Shown here: one piece after another, positions 15,523 through 24,323 of the stretch
Position numbering within the stretch: the first letter of the stretch is position 1
Layout: each line of letters opens with the position of its first letter
Source: Pseudomonas sp. BMS12
GTDB lineage: Bacteria; Pseudomonadota; Gammaproteobacteria; Pseudomonadales; Pseudomonadaceae
Assembly: GCF_001592875.1 (NCBI RefSeq)
Contig: NZ_LSOF01000022.1
Location: 1-64,000, forward strand
DNA: 64,000 nucleotides
Reading direction: 5' to 3'
Notes under the pieces: model-generated
What the model was told of the DNA's origin: nothing
The model's input: the letters and a program-made list of their open reading frames with translations, nothing else
Database searches by the model: none
Made by a program: the position numbers and the translations under genes

Positions 15523-15614
15523 ACGAAAACCAAAGGTTTCACATTGACTGGATTATTGGCAACAGAAGTCTCCCTAGACTGGCCCCATCAACCACAGCAA
15601 ACGGGAGTCACCTC

Positions 15615-16214
15615 ATGAAAATCATCCTCGTCGGCGCCAGCGGCACCATCGGCCAGGCCATCGAACGCGAACTGGGCGAGCGTCACGACATCGTCCGCGT
15701 CGGCCGCAGCAGCGGCGACTTTCAGGTCGACATCGCCGACCCGGCCTCCATCCGCCGCCTGTTCGAGCAGGTCGGCCCGTTCGATGCGCTGATCAGCGCG
15801 GCCGGCAACGCCCACTTCGGCGCCCTGGAAGAGCTGGGTGCGAAGGAGTTCGCCGTGGGCCTGGACGACAAGCTGATGGGCCAGATCAACCTGGTGCTGA
15901 TCGGTCGCGAGTTCGCCAACGACGGCGCCTCCTTCACCCTCACCTCCGGCATTCTCAGCGAGGACCCGATCCGCTATGGCGCGGCCGTGAGCACGGTCAA
16001 CGCCGGCATCGACGCCTTCGCCCGTGCCGCCGCCATCGAGTTGCCGCGCAGCATGCGCATCAACGCGGTGAGCCCGACCATCCTCGAGGAGTCGCTGCCA
16101 GCCTACGGCCCTTACTTCCGCGGCTTCAAGCCGGTCGCGGCCGCTACCGTGGCCCTGGCCTACGCCAAGAGCGCCGAGGGCCTGCAGAACGGCCAGGTAT
16201 ACCGGGTACTGTGA
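15615..16214 (+). CDS. Short-chain dehydrogenase/reductase-like protein
   Basis: A 199-residue Rossmann protein. The cofactor loop is GASGTIG, with VGRSSGDFQVDI supplying the dinucleotide specificity region and SAAGNAHFG the NAG-like motif. At the usual active site (PIRYGAAVSTVNAG) the tyrosine is present, but lysine is not found four residues later, as in other short SDRs of this type. It may bind NADP without classic SDR catalysis. GGGAG supports the ATG at 15615. The gap to the divergent LysR gene is only about 90 bases. Confidence 0.85.
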   Translation: MKIILVGASGTIGQAIERELGERHDIVRVGRSSGDFQVDIADPASIRRLFEQVGPFDALISAAGNAHFGALEELGAKEFAVGLDDKLMGQINLVLIGREFANDGASFTLTSGILSEDPIRYGAAVSTVNAGIDAFARAAAIELPRSMRINAVSPTILEESLPAYGPYFRGFKPVAAATVALAYAKSAEGLQNGQVYRVL

Positions 16215-16284
16215 AGCCGGTGGTTGCCTGAGCGCAGAGGCAGTGGCACCGTGGGGGCGTGTTTCAGACAAGGAAGCCCCACTC

Positions 16285-16587
16285 ATGAATCGCCTACTGC
16301 CCCTCGCCACCCTGTGCGCCTGCACCCTGCTGGCCGCCTGCGCCTCCAGCCCGCAAGAGACAACGCCCGCCGTCCAGAACGACGGGCGTTGCGACGCCGA
16401 AGCGGTGCAGCATCTGGTAGACCAGCGCATCACCACCGAAATGGCCGAAGAGGCCCGCGTGCAAGCCGGCGCCAAGTACCTGCGGGTCACCCAGCCCAAC
16501 CAGCCGGTGACCATGGACTACAACCCGCAACGCCTGAATATCGATATCGACGACGCCGACACCATCGTGCGCCTGAGCTGCGGCTGA
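16285..16587 (+). CDS. I78-family peptidase inhibitor-like lipoprotein
   Basis: A 100-residue secreted lipoprotein. The signal peptide ends in a lipobox (LLAACASS), so the mature protein begins at the cysteine and is probably in the outer membrane. The rest matches the inhibitor I78 family: CDAEAVQHLVDQ, then GAKYLRVTQPNQPVTMDYN and LNIDIDDADTIVRLSCG, the last being the conserved end. The family is thought to inhibit serine proteases. Its stop overlaps the next start (TGATG). Confidence 0.88.
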   Translation: MNRLLPLATLCACTLLAACASSPQETTPAVQNDGRCDAEAVQHLVDQRITTEMAEEARVQAGAKYLRVTQPNQPVTMDYNPQRLNIDIDDADTIVRLSCG

Positions 16588-17039
16588 TGCGCGCCCCGCT
16601 CTGCGGCCTGCTGCTCGCCAGCCTGGCCGGGCAGAGCCTGGCATTGGGTCGCGAAGTGCCCTATGCGGAAGCGCGCGAGCAATTCGCCAGCCTGCGCCAG
16701 ATACTCGACTGCGGCACCTGGCGCCTGCAGACGGCCAGCGGCGATCTGCGCCTGTTGCGCTATTCCCTGTATGGCCAGGACCTGTTGTTCGTCGACCGCA
16801 TCGGCCCTGCAGGGGCCGGCGAGCGCTGGCAGGTGGAGCGCGGCTATGGCTTCGCCGAAATCAACAACGACCATGCCGAGTGGCAATTCGAACAGTTGCG
16901 CTGCAGCAGCGACGGCCAGGCCGGCCTGGAGCTAGAGGGGCTGGCGGAAAGAGGCCATGACCAGAGCCGCTGGAATATCCACATTCACCTCGACCTCAGC
17001 GATGGCCACTACCGCTACGAGGCCAACCCCAGCGAGTAG
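16587..17039 (+). CDS. Hypothetical secreted protein
   Basis: A 150-residue protein with an N-terminal signal peptide (APLCGLLLASLAGQSLALG), likely cleaved near residue 20. The mature part is rich in beta-forming stretches (LRLLRYSLYGQDLLFVDRIG, WQFEQLRCSSDG) and ends with HIHLDLSDGHYRYEANP. Two cysteines could form a disulfide. I do not recognise the family. It is translationally coupled to the I78-like gene by a TGATG overlap, so both are probably exported together. The 3' end overlaps a convergent gene by 25 bases. Confidence 0.75.
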   Translation: MRAPLCGLLLASLAGQSLALGREVPYAEAREQFASLRQILDCGTWRLQTASGDLRLLRYSLYGQDLLFVDRIGPAGAGERWQVERGYGFAEINNDHAEWQFEQLRCSSDGQAGLELEGLAERGHDQSRWNIHIHLDLSDGHYRYEANPSE

Positions 17040-17323
17040 GCCTGCACCTGCAGCTCCATGTGGCGAATCAGACCGTTCTCCACTAGGCGCCCCAGCAATT
17101 GCATGTGCGGCAACTGCAGATGCGCCTGCAGATCCTCTTCACTGTGCCAGTGGCCGCGCAGCAGCCAGCGCGTTTCCTGCTGCGGGTCGCGCTGCAACTC
17201 GCAGCCCAGGCAGGCCGCATCGCGCTGCGCGCGCAACAGCAACTCGCACAGGCGCAGACCGAGCGCCTCGCCAGCGCCATCGCGGGCCTGGAAACTGGCC
17301 AGGCTGGTGATTGCTCGATTCAT
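17015..17323 (-). CDS. Antibiotic biosynthesis monooxygenase (ABM) domain protein
   Basis: A 102-residue ferredoxin-like dimeric protein of the ABM/quinol monooxygenase type: LRLCELLLRAQRDAACLGCELQRD, then WLLRGHWHSEEDLQAHLQLPHMQLL, match the two halves of the domain. The ATG at 17323 is chosen because the domain begins there and a GAGGAC/GAGGG site precedes it; the frame stays open upstream to 17497, but the extra residues look non-family. Known members oxidise quinols or degrade heme; the substrate here is unknown. Confidence 0.8.
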   Translation of the reverse strand: MNRAITSLASFQARDGAGEALGLRLCELLLRAQRDAACLGCELQRDPQQETRWLLRGHWHSEEDLQAHLQLPHMQLLGRLVENGLIRHMELQVQAYSLGLAS

Positions 17324-17633
17324 TCCCTCGTCCTCCCGCAAGGTGAAATGCCACCCCGAAGGTGGCCATGGCTCAACAAACACTGGCCTCGCCGATGCCG
17401 CGACAGGCACTGGTGATAAGCCTTCTGCAATCTGCGGCATGCATGATTCCTCTACGAATGGCGCCCGGAGTGACGCCGCATGCCGCAGAGATTGCACCCG
17501 CAGGCCCTGGGAGCGTTAGCCGGATGCTGCCGACGGCTTGCACGATTCTGTCGATTGCAGCTGAATGACAATTAGTTGCACGAGTGGCCAGGAAATTGCA
17601 CTCTGCGCCTCATCCACCTGACCGAGTCTCCCC
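17324..17633. other. 310-base intergenic region, no gene supported
   Basis: This gap separates two divergent genes. Open frames on both strands cross it (for example an upstream extension of the ABM gene), but they show no family features or ribosome binding sites. I see no repeat or RNA gene; promoters for both flanks are expected here. Confidence 0.5.
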
Positions 17634-18374
17634 TTGAGAAAGCTGCTGTTGGCCCTGCTGTTTGCCACGCTTCCTTGCCACGGCGCGGACTGGCAGGTCT
17701 ATACCCATAGCCTGGGCAACCAGGCCAGCATGCAGGGCAGCACGCTGCGCGGACACCCGCATGGCGGCAAGCGCGCCTTCTACGTCGAGCTGGTACATGA
17801 GCTGCTGAACGAACTGCAGCAACCCGCAGATATTCTCGAAGTGCCCCTGGCGCGCGGCCTGAAACTGGTGCAGTCACGCTCCCATGTGGTGCTGTTCAAC
17901 CTCAGTCGTACCGACGAGCGCGAGCATCTGATGTATTGGGTCGGCCCCACGCTGCAGGAGACCGACTACCTCTACGAACTCAAGGCCCGGCCCACCGGCA
18001 TTCACGTTATCGAGGACGCCGCCACCCTGCCGGTCTGCGTGCTCAACGGCAGCTCCCACGACAGCCTGCTGCTTGCCCATTCCTTTACCCATATCCAGCG
18101 CGCCAACTCCTATGCCGGCTGCTTCCGCATGCTGGCAGCCGGGCGCGTGCAACTGGTCGCCTCGGCCGACAGCGACCTGCAACGCAAGCTGGCAGAGGCC
18201 GAAGTGCCGGCCGCGAACATCGTGCCGAGCGCCGTCTCGCTGGGGCAGGATCGCGGCTATATCGCGCTGTCCCTGGACACCCCGGTGGCGGAAGTGAAGC
18301 GCTGGCGCCAGGCACTGGCACAGTTGACCCGCGATGGCCGTTACCAGCGCCTGCAGGCGCAATTCGCCCACTGA
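17634..18374 (+). CDS. Periplasmic solute-binding protein (SBP_bac_3-like)
   Basis: A 246-residue protein with a short signal peptide (RKLLLALLFATLPCHGA). It has the layout of stand-alone Pseudomonas proteins of the family-3 solute-binding type: YVELVHELLNELQQPADILEVPLARGLKLVQ, VVLFNLSRTDEREHLMYWVGP, then ending in VKRWRQALAQLTRDGRYQRLQ. No permease or ATPase is next to it, so it is not an ordinary ABC operon member; a sensory or scavenging role is possible. The start is TTG at 17634 with a weak ribosome binding site and is uncertain. Confidence 0.82.
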   Translation: MRKLLLALLFATLPCHGADWQVYTHSLGNQASMQGSTLRGHPHGGKRAFYVELVHELLNELQQPADILEVPLARGLKLVQSRSHVVLFNLSRTDEREHLMYWVGPTLQETDYLYELKARPTGIHVIEDAATLPVCVLNGSSHDSLLLAHSFTHIQRANSYAGCFRMLAAGRVQLVASADSDLQRKLAEAEVPAANIVPSAVSLGQDRGYIALSLDTPVAEVKRWRQALAQLTRDGRYQRLQAQFAH

Positions 18375-18486
18375 GCCGGCTGCACGATACTGCCGAGCAC
18401 TTGCCTGATCCTGCCGATATTCTCGTAACGCCAGGACTTCTCCCCAACCCCTGGCTATGCTGCGGAGCATTCAGGAGGAGCCCCCC

Positions 18487-19401
18487 ATGACTGCTGTGCC
18501 CATCGATCTCGAACTGGAGCCGCAACGCCAGGAACTGGCTCGCCTGATCGCCCGCATGGCCCCGGAAGACGGTATCCATGAGAGCGCCATCGACGAGCTG
18601 GTACTGTTCCGCGCCAGCGAGCCCTCGCCCATCACCCACACCCTGTACCGCCCGGCCCTGTGCATCATGGCCCAGGGCCAGAAGGTGGTGCGCCTGGAGG
18701 ACGAGAGCTATTGCTACGACCCGCTCAACTACCTGGTGGCCTCGGTGACCCTGCCGGTCACCGGCGAGGTCACCCAGGCCGCCAATGACGCGCCCTACCT
18801 GAGCCTGCGCCTGGACCTCGACCCGGCCGAACTGGGCGAACTGATCTCCAGCGCCGGCCCAATTGCCGTGACCAACCGCAGCAGCGGGCGCGGCCTGCAT
18901 GTGGATCGCATGGACCTGCCGCTGCTGGATGCCGTGCTGCGCCTGCTGCGCCTGCTGGAAACGCCGCGCGACATCGCCATGCTGGCGCCGCTGATTCGCC
19001 GCGAAATCCTCTACCGCCTGCTGTGCAGCCCGCAGGGGCAACTGCTGCGCGACATCGCCACGACCGACAGCCAGGCGCACCGGGTCAACCGCGCCATCGA
19101 ATGGCTCAACCTCAACTATCACAAGCCGCTGCGCATCGAGGAACTGGCCCGCGAGGCCAACCTCAGCACCTCCACCCTGCACCACCGCTTCAAGGCGCTG
19201 ACCGCCATGAGCCCGCTGCAGTACCAGAAGCAACTGCGCCTGCAGGAGGCGCGACGGCTGATGCTGTGCGAGCGCCTGGACGTTTCCAGCGCCGGCTACA
19301 AGGTCGGCTACGAGAGCCCGTCGCAGTTCAGCCGCGAGTACAGCCGCCTGTTCGGCGCCCCACCGGTCCGCGACCTGGCCCGCTTGCGCGCGGCGGGCTG
19401 A
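18487..19401 (+). CDS. AraC family transcriptional regulator (YqhC-like)
   Basis: A 304-residue regulator with an AraC_N cupin-like sensing domain (ELVLFRASEPSPITHTLYRPALCIMAQGQKVVRL) and a C-terminal HTH pair ending in SSAGYKVGYESPSQFSREYSRLFG. This N-terminal type is found in YqhC, which responds to aldehydes and controls reductases. AGGAGGAG precedes the ATG at 18487. No likely target gene adjoins it on the same strand; it stops one base before the convergent pseudouridine synthase stop. Confidence 0.9.
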   Translation: MTAVPIDLELEPQRQELARLIARMAPEDGIHESAIDELVLFRASEPSPITHTLYRPALCIMAQGQKVVRLEDESYCYDPLNYLVASVTLPVTGEVTQAANDAPYLSLRLDLDPAELGELISSAGPIAVTNRSSGRGLHVDRMDLPLLDAVLRLLRLLETPRDIAMLAPLIRREILYRLLCSPQGQLLRDIATTDSQAHRVNRAIEWLNLNYHKPLRIEELAREANLSTSTLHHRFKALTAMSPLQYQKQLRLQEARRLMLCERLDVSSAGYKVGYESPSQFSREYSRLFGAPPVRDLARLRAAG

Positions 19402-20286
19402 TTACCACTCCAGCACCAGCTCGCTGCTGAACTGGCGCGGCTCGCCGGTCAGCGGGTCGGCGAAGCTTAGCTCCTGAGCCAGCAGCTTGAGCGGGCGGGT
19501 GAAGTCGTCCACGCCTTTTTCGTCGGTCAGCACCGGATAGAAGCTGTCGTTGCAGATCGCCGCGCCGAGGGCGGCCATATGCACGCGCAGCTGGTGCTGC
19601 TTGCCGGTGATCGGCCAGAGCCGGTAGCGCCACAGCTCGCCATGGCGCTCCATGACCTCCAGCAGGGTCTCGCTGTTGGCCTCGCCGGGCACCTCGTGCA
19701 TGCGAAAGAACGGCTCGCCCTTCTCCAGACGCGAGTGCCGGCGCAGAGGAAATTCATGCTGCGGCAACGCCGGGGCGATGGCCTGGTAGACCTTGTCGAT
19801 GCGCCGCTCGCGAAACAGCGCCTGGTAGGCGCCGCGGGTCTGCGGGTTGCTGGAGAACAGCACCAGCCCGGCGGTGTGCCGGTCGATGCGGTGCAGCGGC
19901 GCCAGGTGCGGATTGCCGGTCTCGCGCACCAGGCGTGTGAGCAGGGTCTGCTCGGCATAGTCGCCGGCCGGCATCACCGGCAGGAAGTGCGGCTTGTCGG
20001 CGATCAGGATGTGTTCGTCCTGGTACAACACCCGCGCGGCAAAGGGGATCTCCCGCTCGTTGGCGATCTCGCGGAAGTACTGCACCCGCAGTGCCTCGCG
20101 ATAGGGCGCGTCCGGCCCCAGCGGGCGATCCTCGGCGTCCAGCACCAGACCGCGAGCCATGCGTTGCAACCAGGTATCGCGGGATATCTGCGGAAAACGC
20201 GCGCACAGGCAGTCGAGCACCGTGGCCCAGTCACCGGCGGGCAGGTGCAGATAGCTGGGGCGAACATGCAGAGGGCGGGAAGACAT
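19402..20286 (-). CDS. RluA-family pseudouridine synthase
   Basis: A 294-residue RNA pseudouridine synthase. The catalytic aspartate is in HRIDRHTAGLVLFS (motif HRLDxxTSG), followed by YQAIAP and GKQHQLRVHMAALG. There is an S4-like N-terminal part (VLDCLCARFPQISRDTWLQRMARGLV). The domain order and the RHTAG variant fit the RluA branch but I cannot say which rRNA or tRNA position is modified. The ATG at 20286 is chosen at the domain start; an upstream in-frame ATG (20364) adds non-family residues. Confidence 0.9.
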   Translation of the reverse strand: MSSRPLHVRPSYLHLPAGDWATVLDCLCARFPQISRDTWLQRMARGLVLDAEDRPLGPDAPYREALRVQYFREIANEREIPFAARVLYQDEHILIADKPHFLPVMPAGDYAEQTLLTRLVRETGNPHLAPLHRIDRHTAGLVLFSSNPQTRGAYQALFRERRIDKVYQAIAPALPQHEFPLRRHSRLEKGEPFFRMHEVPGEANSETLLEVMERHGELWRYRLWPITGKQHQLRVHMAALGAAICNDSFYPVLTDEKGVDDFTRPLKLLAQELSFADPLTGEPRQFSSELVLEW

Positions 20287-20453
20287 CGATGATCCTGGCT
20301 GGCGCGAAAGCCGTGCATTATTCCTCAGCCGGCGGCAAAGCGCTGCCCGGAGCGACAACCGCACAGTCGGCCGGGGATTTTGCCGGCGACTGTAGCTGCC
20401 CCCAGCCGGCCATCCCGTGCAGCATCGGGGTTTGACCCATCAAGGAGCGAACG

Positions 20454-21146
20454 ATGCAGACCATAGGCCTGATTGGCGGCATGAGCTGGGAGTCCACCCT
20501 GCCCTACTACCGGCAGATCAACGAGACGGTGCGCGAGCGCCTGGGCGGACTGCACTCGGCACGCCTGGTGCTGTACAGCGTGGACTTCCACGAGATCGAA
20601 CGCCTGCAGCACAAAGGCGACTGGACTGCCGCCGGCGCCCTGCTTGCCGAGGCGGCGCAGGCCCTGCAACGGGCCGGGGCGGACTTCCTGGTATTGGCCA
20701 CCAACACCATGCACAAAGTGGCGGATGCCATCGACAGCGCGGTGGAGATTCCCTTGCTGCATATCGCCGACCCCACCGCCAGCGCCATTCGCGCCGCCGG
20801 CCTGCAGCGCATCGGTTTTCTCGGTACCCGTTTCACCATGGAGCAGCCCTTCTACCGTGAACGCCTGGAGCAGCTGCATGGCATCGAGGTGCTGGTACCG
20901 GACGCCGCGCAGCGCGAGTTGGTGCATCGGGTGATCTACGAGGAGCTGTGCCTGGGCCGCGTGCTGGATGAGTCGCGCCAGGCCTACCGCCAGGTGATTG
21001 CCAATCTGGTCGAACGTGGAGCGCAGGCGGTGATTCTCGGTTGTACCGAGATCGGCCTGCTGGTGGGCGCAGAAGATGCGAGCGTGCCGCTGTTCGACAC
21101 CACCGTCCTGCATGCCCAGGCCGCGGCCGAGCGGGCGCTCGCTTAG
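20454..21146 (+). CDS. Aspartate/glutamate or broad amino acid racemase (YgeA-like)
   Basis: A 230-residue PLP-independent racemase. The two catalytic positions are T83 (ATNTMHK) and C197 (GCTEIGLL), the same pair and the same numbers as in E. coli YgeA, where the first cysteine of aspartate racemase is replaced by threonine. The N-terminal GLIGGMSWEST loop is family-typical. YgeA-type enzymes racemise several amino acids, including homoserine and glutamate-like substrates. AAGGAG supports the ATG at 20454. Confidence 0.92.
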   Translation: MQTIGLIGGMSWESTLPYYRQINETVRERLGGLHSARLVLYSVDFHEIERLQHKGDWTAAGALLAEAAQALQRAGADFLVLATNTMHKVADAIDSAVEIPLLHIADPTASAIRAAGLQRIGFLGTRFTMEQPFYRERLEQLHGIEVLVPDAAQRELVHRVIYEELCLGRVLDESRQAYRQVIANLVERGAQAVILGCTEIGLLVGAEDASVPLFDTTVLHAQAAAERALA

Positions 21147-21202
21147 AACCTGATCACAATCTGCTGCGCGCCGAAAAAGCGGCGTTGAAGGGGAACAGGC
21201 TC

Positions 21203-22825
21203 TTAGCCGGGCGCTCGCTCAAACGCCTCGGCGAACAGCATGACCCGGTCGCGCCCGGCAGCCTTGGCCGCATACAGGGCCTGGTCGGCGCCCTGGATCA
21301 GCGCGGATGGCCCCGCGTCGTGTATGGCCCCCGGTTGCGGCAGGCAGACATTGACCCCGGCACTCAGGCTCAGGCGTAACCAGGGGGCTCCGGCATGTGG
21401 CAGAGCCTGAGCCTCCAGGGCCGCGCGGATCTGCTCGGCCACCCGTAACGCTCCTGCGCCATCGGTTTCCGGCAGTAGCAGGCAGAACTCTTCGCCACCG
21501 TAGCGTGCGGCCAGATCGGCCGGGCGCTTCTGCCCACCGCGAATGACTTCGGCCACCGCGCGCAGGCACTCATCGCCGGCCGAGTGGCCATAGATGTCGT
21601 TGTACTGTTTGAAGTAATCGACATCGAACAGAATCAATGCCAGTGGCCGCTGGTAGCGACTGGCGCGGGCAAACTCGTCATCCAGTGCGCGCATGAGGCG
21701 GCGGCGGTTGGCCAGGCAGGTCAGTTCATCTTCCAGGGCCTGGGTCTCCAGCCGCTGGTTGAACGCACGCAAGGCATCGCGGGTCGCCAGCAGCTCGACC
21801 TGGGTCTTCTGCCCCTGCTTGATCAAGCTCAGCAGATAGAAACCGAACAGGCCCAGCAGCCCGGCCATGAACCCCACCACCACCAGCTGGCGCACGGAGT
21901 CGGCGAGCCAGCCGGCGAGGATGTCATCCTTGGCCATGCCGGTGACCACCACCAGCGGATAACCGTTGACCGGGCGATAACTGAACAGGCGCTGCACGCC
22001 ATCGGTAACCGAGGGAAGCATGGCAGTACCGACGGGATGGCTTTCCAGCAAGCGGCTGAATATTTCCCCCTTGGCCACGCTGCTGCCCAGCGCGCTTTCG
22101 CTGTAGGGCGTTCGCAATAGTACGGTGCCATCGTTGTGCACTAGGTCGATCAGACCGTTGGTGTCGATATCGAAGGTGGCATAGAAGCCGCGCAGGAACT
22201 CCACCGACAGGGTCGCCAGAGCCACGCCCAGGAAACGTCCCTGAGCGTCTTCCACGCGCCGCGAAAGCGGGATGATCCAGTCGCCGGTGGTACGGCTGCG
22301 AATCGGCGCACCGATGTACAGGTCGTTACTGAACGGGGGGGCAGTGTGATGAGTGAAGTACTCGCGGTCGGAACTGTTGATCTCCCGCGGTGGCTGGCCG
22401 AAGGAGCTGACCAGCCAGCTGCCGTCGGTACCGTAGACGAACAGCCCGTGCAGCTCGGGTTGCTCCAGCACCTGACGGCGCATCAGCGTCTGCAGACGTT
22501 GCATCTGCTCGGGGCCGGTGCCATCCACCTGCAGGCGCTCGATCAGGTCGGCCAGCACGATATCGGCCTTTTTCAGCATGTCGGCGGTCTGCCGAGCCAG
22601 CGCCTGGGCCAGGTTGGAGGTATCCGCCGCCGCGGCATGCAGTTGTATCTGCCGCGCCTTCCAGATCAGCCAGCCATCGGTAAGCACCAGCGACAGGCAG
22701 ACCAGCACCACGAAAGTACGCGCCAACGGCAGCACCGTGGGGCGTTGCCACCAGCGCCGTACCTTCACGTCCATCTCTGCACTATTGCCCATGCACTGCC
22801 GCCTACTGCCTGCTCCCTGTTGCAT
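21203..22825 (-). CDS. Membrane diguanylate cyclase with dCache sensor
   Basis: A protein of up to 540 residues. TM1 (TFVVLVCLSLVLTDGWLIW) and TM2 (LVVVGFMAGLLGLFGFYLL) flank a periplasmic dCache-like domain of about 250 residues. The C-terminal GGDEF domain has DELTCLANRR, FDVDYFKQYND and an active GGEEF motif. RPAD, five residues before GGEEF, matches the RxxD inhibitory site, so feedback control by cyclic-di-GMP is expected. The start could also be ATG 22792 or 22774. It follows chrA on the same strand after three bases and is probably co-transcribed. Signal unknown. Confidence 0.92.
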   Translation of the reverse strand: MQQGAGSRRQCMGNSAEMDVKVRRWWQRPTVLPLARTFVVLVCLSLVLTDGWLIWKARQIQLHAAAADTSNLAQALARQTADMLKKADIVLADLIERLQVDGTGPEQMQRLQTLMRRQVLEQPELHGLFVYGTDGSWLVSSFGQPPREINSSDREYFTHHTAPPFSNDLYIGAPIRSRTTGDWIIPLSRRVEDAQGRFLGVALATLSVEFLRGFYATFDIDTNGLIDLVHNDGTVLLRTPYSESALGSSVAKGEIFSRLLESHPVGTAMLPSVTDGVQRLFSYRPVNGYPLVVVTGMAKDDILAGWLADSVRQLVVVGFMAGLLGLFGFYLLSLIKQGQKTQVELLATRDALRAFNQRLETQALEDELTCLANRRRLMRALDDEFARASRYQRPLALILFDVDYFKQYNDIYGHSAGDECLRAVAEVIRGGQKRPADLAARYGGEEFCLLLPETDGAGALRVAEQIRAALEAQALPHAGAPWLRLSLSAGVNVCLPQPGAIHDAGPSALIQGADQALYAAKAAGRDRVMLFAEAFERAPG

Positions 22826-22828
22826 CCA

Positions 22829-24190
22829 CTATAGAAAAACCGTGCCGCTTCGCCCCAGCTGCAGCCCAAGGCCCACAACCGCGCTGGTCAGCAGCACCTC
22901 AATCATCCCGCGCTTGAACTTCAGCAGCGCCAGGGCGGCACCGAGGGCAAGCAGCGCCGAGTAGCCGTCGAAAGCACCGGCAAAACCTTGCGGCCAGAGT
23001 ACGTGGTAAGCGAAGAACAATGCCAGGTTGAGGATCACCCCCACCACCGCTGCCGTGATGGCGGTGAGCGGCGCGGTGAACTTCAGCTCACCGTGGGTCG
23101 ACTCGACCAAGGGCCCTCCGATGAGAATGAACAGAAAGGACGGCAGGAAGGTAAACCAGGTCACCAGGCAGGCCGCCAGCGCACCGCTGGCAAAGGCCGA
23201 GTCGCCGCCGAACAGCGGCTGCACATAGGCGCCGACGAACGCGACGAAGGCCACCACCATGATCAGCGGCCCCGGCGTGGTCTCGCCCAGGGCCAGGCCG
23301 TCGATCATCTGCGTCGGCGTCAGCCAGCCGTAGTGCGCGACTGCGCCCTGGTAGACATAGGGCAGCACCGCATAGGCGCCACCGAAGGTCAGTAGCGCCG
23401 CCTTGGTGAAGAACCAGCCCATCTGGGTCAGCGTACCCTGCCAGCCGAACAGCAACGTCAGCAGTCCCATCGGCAGCATCCACAGCACCGCCCCCAGCGC
23501 CAGCAACAGGACCAGGCGCCACCAGCGAAAACGCGTGTGCGCAGCCGGCGGCGTGTGATCATCGATCAGTGCCGGGGCGTGAGCCTTGTCGGCCACGGCA
23601 TGCCCTCCGCCGAGAGCAAAACACTGCGGCGCCAGGCGCCCACCCAGGTAACCCACCACGGCCGCGCCCAGCACGATCAGCGGAAATGGCAGCTGCAGGG
23701 CGAAGATGGCCACGAAGGCCGCCGCCGCGATGCCCCACAACCAGCCATTGCGCAGCGCCCGCGAGCCAATGCGCAGCGCGGCCTGCACGACGATGGCGGT
23801 CACCGCCGGCTTGATGCCGTAGAAGATCCCAGCCACCAGCGGCAGATCGCCAAAGGCGATATAGACCCAGGACAGCAGGATCAGAATCAGCAGCGAAGGC
23901 AGCACGAACAACGCCCCGGCGATCACCCCACCCCAACTGCGGTGAATCAGCCAGCCGATGTAGGTGGCGAGTTGCTGGGCCTCGGGCCCGGGCAACAACA
24001 TGCAGTAGTTCAGCGCATGCAGGAAACGCCGCTCGGACAGCCAGCGGCGCCGCTCGACAAGCTCCTGATGAATGATCGCGATCTGCCCGGCCGGCCCGCC
24101 AAAACTGATGAAGCCGAGCCGCAGCCAGAACAGCACGGCCGCACGCCAACTGAGCGGAATGGGGCGAGCGGCTTCGTCCATCTGCTGCAT
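22829..24190 (-). CDS. chrA: Chromate transporter ChrA, long form
   Basis: A 453-residue membrane protein with two homologous chromate-transporter domains (about residues 12-190 and 240-430): LRLGFISFGGPAGQIAIIHQE and PGPEAQQLATYIGW in the first, FFTKAALLTFGGAYAVLPYVYQ and LGETTPGPLIMVVAFVAFVGA in the second. It exports chromate across the inner membrane, driven by the proton gradient. GGGAGGGAACTC directly before ATG 24190 fixes the start; the open frame upstream is non-coding. A diguanylate cyclase follows directly, an unusual partner. Confidence 0.93.
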   Translation of the reverse strand: MQQMDEAARPIPLSWRAAVLFWLRLGFISFGGPAGQIAIIHQELVERRRWLSERRFLHALNYCMLLPGPEAQQLATYIGWLIHRSWGGVIAGALFVLPSLLILILLSWVYIAFGDLPLVAGIFYGIKPAVTAIVVQAALRIGSRALRNGWLWGIAAAAFVAIFALQLPFPLIVLGAAVVGYLGGRLAPQCFALGGGHAVADKAHAPALIDDHTPPAAHTRFRWWRLVLLLALGAVLWMLPMGLLTLLFGWQGTLTQMGWFFTKAALLTFGGAYAVLPYVYQGAVAHYGWLTPTQMIDGLALGETTPGPLIMVVAFVAFVGAYVQPLFGGDSAFASGALAACLVTWFTFLPSFLFILIGGPLVESTHGELKFTAPLTAITAAVVGVILNLALFFAYHVLWPQGFAGAFDGYSALLALGAALALLKFKRGMIEVLLTSAVVGLGLQLGRSGTVFL

Positions 24191-24323
24191 GAGTTCCCTC
24201 CCGAAATTTCGCGCATGCTGCCACAGCCCGGTGAATGGGGCATGACGAATGGCATCTTCGGCCGGGACTTGAACCCCTAGGCTGCATACACTAGCGCGCA
24301 GTTTTCCCTGACCGAGGCACGTC

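Noticed and set aside
17324..17497. N-terminal extension of the ABM protein to 17497
   Set aside because: The added residues are not part of the domain, and a good ribosome binding site precedes the ATG at 17323.
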